From positions 265,355,114 through 265,419,113 of the forward strand of contig OY856188.1 of assembly GCA_963693315.1 (NCBI GenBank): a DNA stretch of 64,000 bases, read 5' to 3'. Positions 58,388 through 64,000 of this stretch are shown piece by piece. The notes under the pieces are model-generated. The model did not search any database. It was not told the DNA's origin and saw nothing but the letters and a program-made list of their open reading frames with translations. How positions within the stretch are numbered: the first letter of the stretch is position 1; every line of letters starts with the position of its first letter. Source of the DNA: Diogma glabrata. Lineage: Eukaryota > Arthropoda > Insecta > Diptera > Cylindrotomidae. A program made the translations under genes and the position numbers.

Positions 58388-58698
58388 AGATTACGTTTGA
58401 TTTATTCTAAATGTGAGGATCAAATGTATATATTACACACAAATGAACATTTTAATATATTTACAAATAATTTAATGAGAAAAGGTAAACAAGCTATAAA
58501 ACTATTTAAGGAAGGTAAAGAAAAGATGTTTGAGGAAAATTCTCAATATCGAAGGAATTTAACAAAATTAAGTCTGGTTTTTTTGCACATATGTTAAGTG
58601 AATTAAAAGCTATATTTCCAAATGGATTTTTTGCTGGTGAATGGAAAGAAAACAACGAAGGCAATCTGGAAAGGATAGAAGGCATCACATCGATTACA
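58388..58698 (+). pseudogene. Cbl: Cbl E3 ubiquitin ligase exon fragment, frameshifted
   Basis: A plus-strand frame preceded by an acceptor-like TATCAAAG reads [39 protein letters not shown] and [20 protein letters not shown]. It then shifts frame at a T run (58578-58584) and continues [17 protein letters not shown]. This is the four-helix bundle of the Cbl tyrosine-kinase-binding domain, matching animal Cbl over about 80 residues. The following EF-hand and SH2-like parts, which should continue with FRITKADAA, are missing; unrelated residues lead to a stop at 58699. Intact Cbl ubiquitinates activated receptor tyrosine kinases. This isolated, frameshifted exon is a duplicated gene scrap. Confidence 0.85.
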
Positions 58699-58699
58699 T

Positions 58700-59610
58700 A
58701 GAAGATAAGTTTATTTGTTTTTATATATATATATATTATTAATTAATTCCGAAGTTTAACTATTGAAATGTCAGATTAGGAATAAGTATTTTAAGAGATT
58801 CCTAAATTCAGATTTGTGTGAGGGTGATCGTTACAATCCGTAGGTTAGTTATATTTTTATTTTTTTCTTGAAGTAACAAAATTGTGTATAAAAGTCCAAG
58901 CCACCTACAGTGGCACTCGCAATAACTGGCTCCGTATCAGGGCCTGTGCAATAATTTATAATTTATAACGTAACCAGTTAATAACAGATTGTTTCATTTT
59001 TCCAAAACATTTTTTCTTGTTTTTCTATTAATTTGTAAAACATAAACAGAAATAGGGACCACCCTTTCATTAACAAATATTCATATAATATCATCATTTG
59101 GTTTATTGCACACATCAATCGGCAAAAAACTCTCACACATCGAAATGGTTCAGAAAAGAAATTTAAAATGAGCATACATACTTTGAGTTTTCGTTTTTGT
59201 ATGTTTCAATACAACAAAATTATACGAAAAGAGATTTCATATATCATCATCTCCTATGTTTCGTTTTACTTAAGCAAAAAGATAATGAAGGCAAACAAAT
59301 AAAATTCGAAAAGTTTGTAAAGAGAATGCAAGTATATAACAAAAACTATTATAACCTTGATGTTTCACAGTGAGTCAGAAATTTAGGTATACTGATTGGT
59401 TGTTAACAAAAATATTAATAAAAACTCCAACGATGTAGTAGCATAGACGAAAAATGGAAAAGTGCGGGTTGATCAGGAATTAGTCTTTACTGTTGGGTTT
59501 GAACTACAAAGAACTATTTCCTCTTCTAACACCTTTACTTAGAACTCAATGGTTCCTACTTCTATATGTGATGGAAGATGTTCTTGTTCAAACGATAACT
59601 GTTGAGCAGT
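58700..59610. other. AT-rich non-coding interval
   Basis: No gene recognised. The last 100 bases may be diverged sequence of the 516-bp-type element that follows. Confidence 0.35.
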
Positions 59611-59619
59611 ACCAAATTT

Positions 59620-59997
59620 GTGGGCATAACACTATTTATCGGAAATGTTTTAACATTATTTTGGGGATTTCTCCATTAAATTTCTAGACAGTACTATTGT
59701 GTGAATTCATAGAATGTGTAATATTTCTATCATAGTCAACATTCTAAGTCACGAGTGTATAGTCATCATCGATTGCTTCCAATCACTGCGAAATCAATGA
59801 ATGACACTTAGTCAATTATTGTCAAATATGAGCTTGCGTATCAGACAACATTTTGGGGAATTTTTAATTATACGAGATTTTTGTGAGCCATTAAACTCAA
59901 GTAACTAAGGAAATAATTTGAAAATTTTCAATTGAAAGGTATTGTTGGAGATAAATCAGAAAAATTCTTTTTTTCTCTTTTACGTGTTTCGGTTGGG
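59620..59997 (-). mobile_element. Diverged 516-bp-type element, minus-strand part
   Basis: On the minus strand this aligns with the 516-bp unit from the hammerhead 3' core (CCAACCGAAACACGTAAAAG, 59978-59997) through ACCTTTCAATTGAAAATTTT, TTACTTGAGTTTAA, TGTCATTCATTGATTTCGC, TGACTATACACTCGTGACTT and TGTGTGAATTCATAGAATG-type landmarks into ATTAAATTTCTAGACA (complement). It includes both halves of the unit, so the 516-bp composite is old. It ends abruptly in stem II of the ribozyme. Confidence 0.75.
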
Positions 59998-60400
59998 TAA
60001 CTTAAGTAATTAGAGTGATGTTGAAGTTTCAACTTCAAACTATCATCCCATTGGTGGCGAAGTGGATAGCGAGTCGGCCAAAGGATTTTGAAGTCATTCT
60101 TGGCACTGATGTGTTATGAAGGGTAATCCAAACTCCATGATTGAAATTCAAACCTCTGTCCCTCACACACCAAATTTACCTTAACAGAAATGTTCATAGT
60201 TGTTTTCGTTTTTCCTTTACACACAATTTTTTGTATACTCCATCCATGGTCATCATCTACTATAGCTTCCGTTTAAAAAAAAATTATGAACATAAAACAG
60301 TTGTGTGATATTTCCCAATGTAATTTCCTTTATTCAATTTGTATTCGTAATTCCGCTATTTCCATATAGATTTCCTACAATCGTTTTATAATCCATGTTT
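59998..60400 (+). mobile_element. Ribozyme module fused to repeat body B, plus strand
   Basis: Directly abutting the minus-strand copy, this begins TAACTTAAGTAATTAGAGTG, then TGAAGTTTCAACTTC, A-box TGGCGAAGTGGATAGCG and a degenerate hammerhead (60069-60135). It then continues into repeat family R2, as at 7875-8200, instead of the array body. It is therefore a second composite with the same head and a different tail. Confidence 0.7.
60069..60135 (+). ncRNA. Degenerate hammerhead with covarying stem III
   Basis: Stem III is GAGU with ACUC (the array has GUGU with ACAC), the triplet is GUC, and stem I is GCCAA with UUGGC. The core boxes have decayed: CUGAUGU replaces CUGAUGA and G12 is missing, so it is inactive. 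Confidence 0.7.
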
Positions 60401-63400
60401 CTGTTTATAAATATTCTACAATTTTAGTACAGGTTGAAATCTTCACTCTTTGGTCAGCGCACATAATTATCGGAAATAAATTTATCGTTTTATTAACTTG
60501 TTGTTGTTCCCCCAACGATCGTTATTTTGTTTGCCTATAAATACGCCTAGCCACGTTTAGAGGCTCTCTTAGTCGATTTATTTATTGAAAAACTGTTTTT
60601 TGTTACCTTTGACCTTGAATAATTTACGACGCAGGCACGAGATTTTATGAGAGTTTTGAGGCAACTTTTGATTAGAAATACACATGTTCGATTCTTCAGA
60701 AAATCGAAAATCCGAAACAGTGCCAACAATGATACAGCGAGCTTCTATTGCCGCATTTCGTCAAAAACTAAACTTTTGCTTAGAATAATCTGCACCACTT
60801 TGTCCAACATTGTCCATAATCTAAACAATTATTAATAACAATGATAAGAACCATGTGCTAGAGGTTTTATCAAAGTCGAATGTCAGAACTTTAAATTATT
60901 GATATTTTAAATAAACTTTACTTATATATTAAAAAAATGTAGTTTATAAGTTCTATAGTGTAAAAATAACAAATTTAATATACAATTATAATTCAGCTTC
61001 TATTTTTCCTTAAAATCACTCGATACGTAATTTTTCTCTACAATTTATTTGTTTACTTTCTAAAATTACAACGCATTCCTTTTTATGATAACCAAACTTC
61101 TTTTCAAATAAATTATCAAAACGCTCCCTCTGTTTCAATAAATTAAAACAAATGTTTCCAAATTACACTTACAGTTAATTGTAAATATTTTCGATAATAT
61201 TCATAAATTACAGAAAATATGTACTACTACATGCAAAAACTTTATCATGAAAGTAAAATAACATTAATTAGTAAAATGAAAATTTAAAAAAAATTCATAT
61301 CGTAACTCTGTGCCGTAGAGTAAAATATTATCAACAAATATTAGAAAAAAGAAATTTAAGAAAAAAATACAAAAATATTTTTGATAAGAAGTCAATACGA
61401 ACGAACCATGAAACAAAATTATATTTACTTTGGTGTCAAAGATATCATTCTTTAGATTTCGAAGCTTAAAGCACTGTTTCTGTTTCGTTTCATTTTCTTC
61501 GTTTTTTTTACATGTATATACATAAAAGGTGAACAAAGATTTATTTAAGATTTCCATATAATTTATTGCTAATTAAAACAATTTGCGGCAGTTTTTCTTT
61601 TGAAAGATAAAAATATTGTTTATGTGATTTTGTTTTGTGAAATTGAAATGACTTTTTAAAATATTGGGCTTTTGTCAGATGTTTCAAATATTTTCGATGC
61701 AGTCGGATACGATGATAATTAAGTCAAACCGATTGATGAATCTATCCAAGTTAACGATTTCGAATGATTTATGAGCCTGGAATTATTTTTATTTCCAAAA
61801 AACTGTTTTAAATCTATAATGAAACCTAACTTTGCAAATGACGCAGCTCATTGCCATCAAATATTTTTTAGTATCCGGCTCGAAGGACCAACAATTTTTT
61901 ATGATCGTCAATTTTGTATTTACAACTGATTTTCCTTAAAAAAAGCCAAAGAAAGAAAAAATAGTGTGTCACATTTGTGGCCTTACTTCTAATAATAATC
62001 TTAAACCAAAAAAGTACTACCTTTTCTTATAAATTTGATTCCGACATCTGTCAACCTACAAGTCTGAGGGACAGAACGGAAGAAAGCATTAAACTACACA
62101 GTTAAACTACTTTATTATAATATTTGTTCCGGAAGAAAAAAAGTTTCACAATAACGAATTTAGACCGCAACAGGATCTGGGTGGGTTAACTAAGCAAGTC
62201 TAAACTGTCCAATTTTATAATACGCTTCAAGTTTAAATTTATAGAACTATTTAATAATCAAATGCTGAGGTAAACACATCAGATGCGCTCTTTAACCTGA
62301 TCTAGTAGTGTGGCAGTAGTGCCGACAGGTCGATTAACTGTTGTTGGTCCTCAACAGTTACCAACGCTAAAAATTAGAATCTTTTCTTCTTACGATATTG
62401 TGACTTGGTCTAGCAAGTCAGATCAATATCAAAAACATAAACACATACACAGTTCTAAATACACTTGACTCTCCACCGGTAACAGGTATCCTAGAGTAAA
62501 CTACTATTTATAGCAGTATTTCTGTACATCTAGCAGGAAAAAAGATTATGATGATCAAACAGTATCATCTACCGATCACCACCACCTCTGCCTCATATCG
62601 CACGGCGAGATTTCATACACGTCATAATAAAGTAATCTGTGTTTGTCTAAATCGTATGAATAAAGACGATAAAACAACTCACCGAGAGAAAAAGAGCATA
62701 AAAGAAGACAGGTTTCGAGTGATAATGTCTCAATTTGTTTGGAGGGCTCAGCAGTCAAAATGTTCTGGAAGCTTCGAATGGAGTAGTCGGGCATACGGGG
62801 GAAGAAATAGACTAAGAATAAACTTTCGCTCGAAGAAAACCAGCTGTTCAACCTTTTCGACGAAGATAGTATGAATAAAATATCTAATTGGAAAGCGAAA
62901 TTTTTTTCTGTGTACGGCTCAGTCGACGCAAAATTGATTGGATCAGGTTTGAAGTCACAAGCGACAAATACTGTTATGATGGAAATAGACGAGTTTGAGC
63001 TTCGACAAAATATTTAGCATTATAGCATAAGTGGTTCATATCACCTTATGATGTGACTTGTTAAAAAGTTGTGCAAAAAATATTCATAATTAAAGACCAT
63101 TCGTTTTATGAAGTATTGAAAATTTCTGTATACACAGGCTTCTGACAAGACCAGAACTGGCATAGATATCCTCAAATAACTTAGCTACGAACTACGAACA
63201 AAAAAGAGACGGAAACTTTTAATGTATGTCTATTTTCCAATCGACTCCAGTAGTCCGCTAACAACGCATATGCCAAGAATAAAAACTTGGATATCATAGT
63301 AGACCGTGACAAAATTCACATCACGTAAGGTGGAAAACATTAATGCCAACAGTAAAGAACAGACTTTTTTAGAGTATTTGGCTAATATAATTTAAAAATT

Positions 63401-63515
63401 TCAAATGCCAGAAGAAACCACACATTTATTAACGCCCAACGTCAAGAAACCATAGACATCCCCCTATGATCCTGGTATCTTCTATGACAGTCCGTCTACG
63501 GAAATATCCTCTCTC
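60401..63515. other. Long non-coding interval
   Basis: A TATA-like GCCTATAAATACGCC lies at about 60533 with an initiator-like TCTTAGTCG about 35 bp downstream, comparable to sites downstream of the 7.9-kb repeat. The frames at 60547-60835, 61264-61557 and 62548-62874 have no recognisable motif. No RNA gene seen. Confidence 0.4.
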
Positions 63516-63521
63516 TGGCGT

Positions 63522-64000
63522 TTACATCCCATGGAGGGATTTTGCCGTCTGTGCAATCAGCTTCCAATCGTCTCGTTCCATGACCAGTTGACCCCAGTTT
63601 CGACATCCTATATCACGAAGGTCTTGGATGATGTCATCACGCCAGCGTTGTCTAGGTCTTCCTCTTCGACGAACACCAGCTGGTTGTTGTTGGGACGCTT
63701 TTTTAATCATTCTATCTAATGGTGCCCTTTCTACATGACCAAACCATCTAATCCGGTTAGATTTAATGAATCCGATTACATCGCAGCCTCCAAGAAGCTG
63801 TCTGATTTCATGATTCATTCGGATTCTATACTGATTTTCAGCAACTTTACATGGACCATAAATTGTTCGTATGACTTTCCTCTCGAATGTTGATAAAATT
63901 CTACAATCGGAGGAAGTCAGTGTCCAGCTTTCGCTTCCAAAGGTAAGCACAGGTCGAATTAATGCTTTGTAAAGTGTAAGTTTAAACGACTGCGAAAGAT
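63522..64000 (-). CDS. LINE reverse-transcriptase C-terminal region, runs off the window
   Basis: The frame is open from the window edge to a stop at 63522, about 159 codons. It reads TLYKALIRPVLTFGSESWTL, then a long helix FERKVIRTIYGP, then RIRWFGHVERAPLDRMIKKA and RRRGRPRQRWRDDI. These are the post-RT boxes of many insect non-LTR retrotransposons: the YGSETW-like segment, WxGHVxRMPxxR and RGRPxxRWxDxI. The RT active site lies beyond the edge. It is distinct from the LINE at 14.7-17.7 kb in its C-terminal wording. No interruption is visible, so this copy may be fairly young. Confidence 0.87.
   Translation of the reverse strand, partial: LSQSFKLTLYKALIRPVLTFGSESWTLTSSDCRILSTFERKVIRTIYGPCKVAENQYRIRMNHEIRQLLGGCDVIGFIKSNRIRWFGHVERAPLDRMIKKASQQQPAGVRRRGRPRQRWRDDIIQDLRDIGCRNWGQLVMERDDWKLIAQTAKSLHGM

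Noticed and set aside
62548..62874. 108-codon basic protein
   Set aside because: No recognisable motif and a similar-length frame exists antisense, so it cannot be supported.

Overview
The window is AT-rich eukaryotic DNA that looks like an arthropod, most likely insect, genome. Evidence for this is the insect-type retroelements, very short introns (62 and 69 bp) in a decayed LDL-receptor-family gene, and an exon-like fragment of the animal ubiquitin ligase Cbl. I see no intact host gene. Almost everything recognisable is mobile DNA, repeats or broken gene fragments set in long non-coding AT-rich stretches.

Layout. 1.25-3.85 kb: decayed Ty3/gypsy LTR retrotransposon (plus strand). 4-14 kb: short repeats, including a 112-bp tandem array, a CA-rich microsatellite and two dispersed repeat families, with no gene. 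14.66-18.5 kb: a LINE (endonuclease plus reverse transcriptase, minus strand) broken by about three frameshifts. 20.1-21.1 kb: a broken member of a multicopy uncharacterised protein family. 21.54-23.78 kb: the standout feature, four and a third tandem copies of a 516-bp unit, described below. 26.93-28.37 kb: a hAT-like non-autonomous DNA transposon with an 8-bp target duplication that carries PIF1/Helitron-type helicase scraps. 30.1-31.5 kb: a broken PIF/Harbinger transposase. 34.3-37.0 kb: an LTR remnant, then a 61-bp tandem array interrupted by a 5'-truncated Penelope-like element (reverse transcriptase plus GIY-YIG). 37.67-38.21 kb: a 545-bp near-perfect hairpin. 43.26-43.93 kb, 46.5-47.9 kb and 50.35-50.67 kb: small inverted-repeat transposons. 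48.3-49.4 kb: LDL-receptor-related pseudogene. 52.2-53.84 kb: inverted duplication with about 500-bp arms. 57-60.4 kb: an LTR primer-binding-site remnant, diverged relatives of the 516-bp unit and a Cbl fragment. 63.5-64 kb: the C-terminus of a second LINE running off the window edge.

Main discovery. Each full 516-bp unit contains a complete type III hammerhead ribozyme motif: core boxes CUGACGA and GAAA, a GUC cleavage triplet and all three helices. Diverged copies at 57.4 kb (minus) and 60.07 kb (plus) keep the fold with compensating changes in stems I, II and III. The array begins, within one base of ambiguity, at the predicted self-cleavage site and is flanked by a 12-14 bp direct repeat, so it looks like a single insertion of a multimeric ribozyme-processed RNA. 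This is the architecture of a retrozyme (hammerhead-bearing non-autonomous retroelement). A pol III A-box/B-box pair overlaps the ribozyme, so the same bases look like both a tRNA-derived SINE head and a hammerhead. The Penelope-like element in the same window also leaves a 14-bp target duplication and carries a degenerate hammerhead-like hairpin in its 3' region; it or a LINE are candidate sources of the enzymatic machinery, but that is inference.
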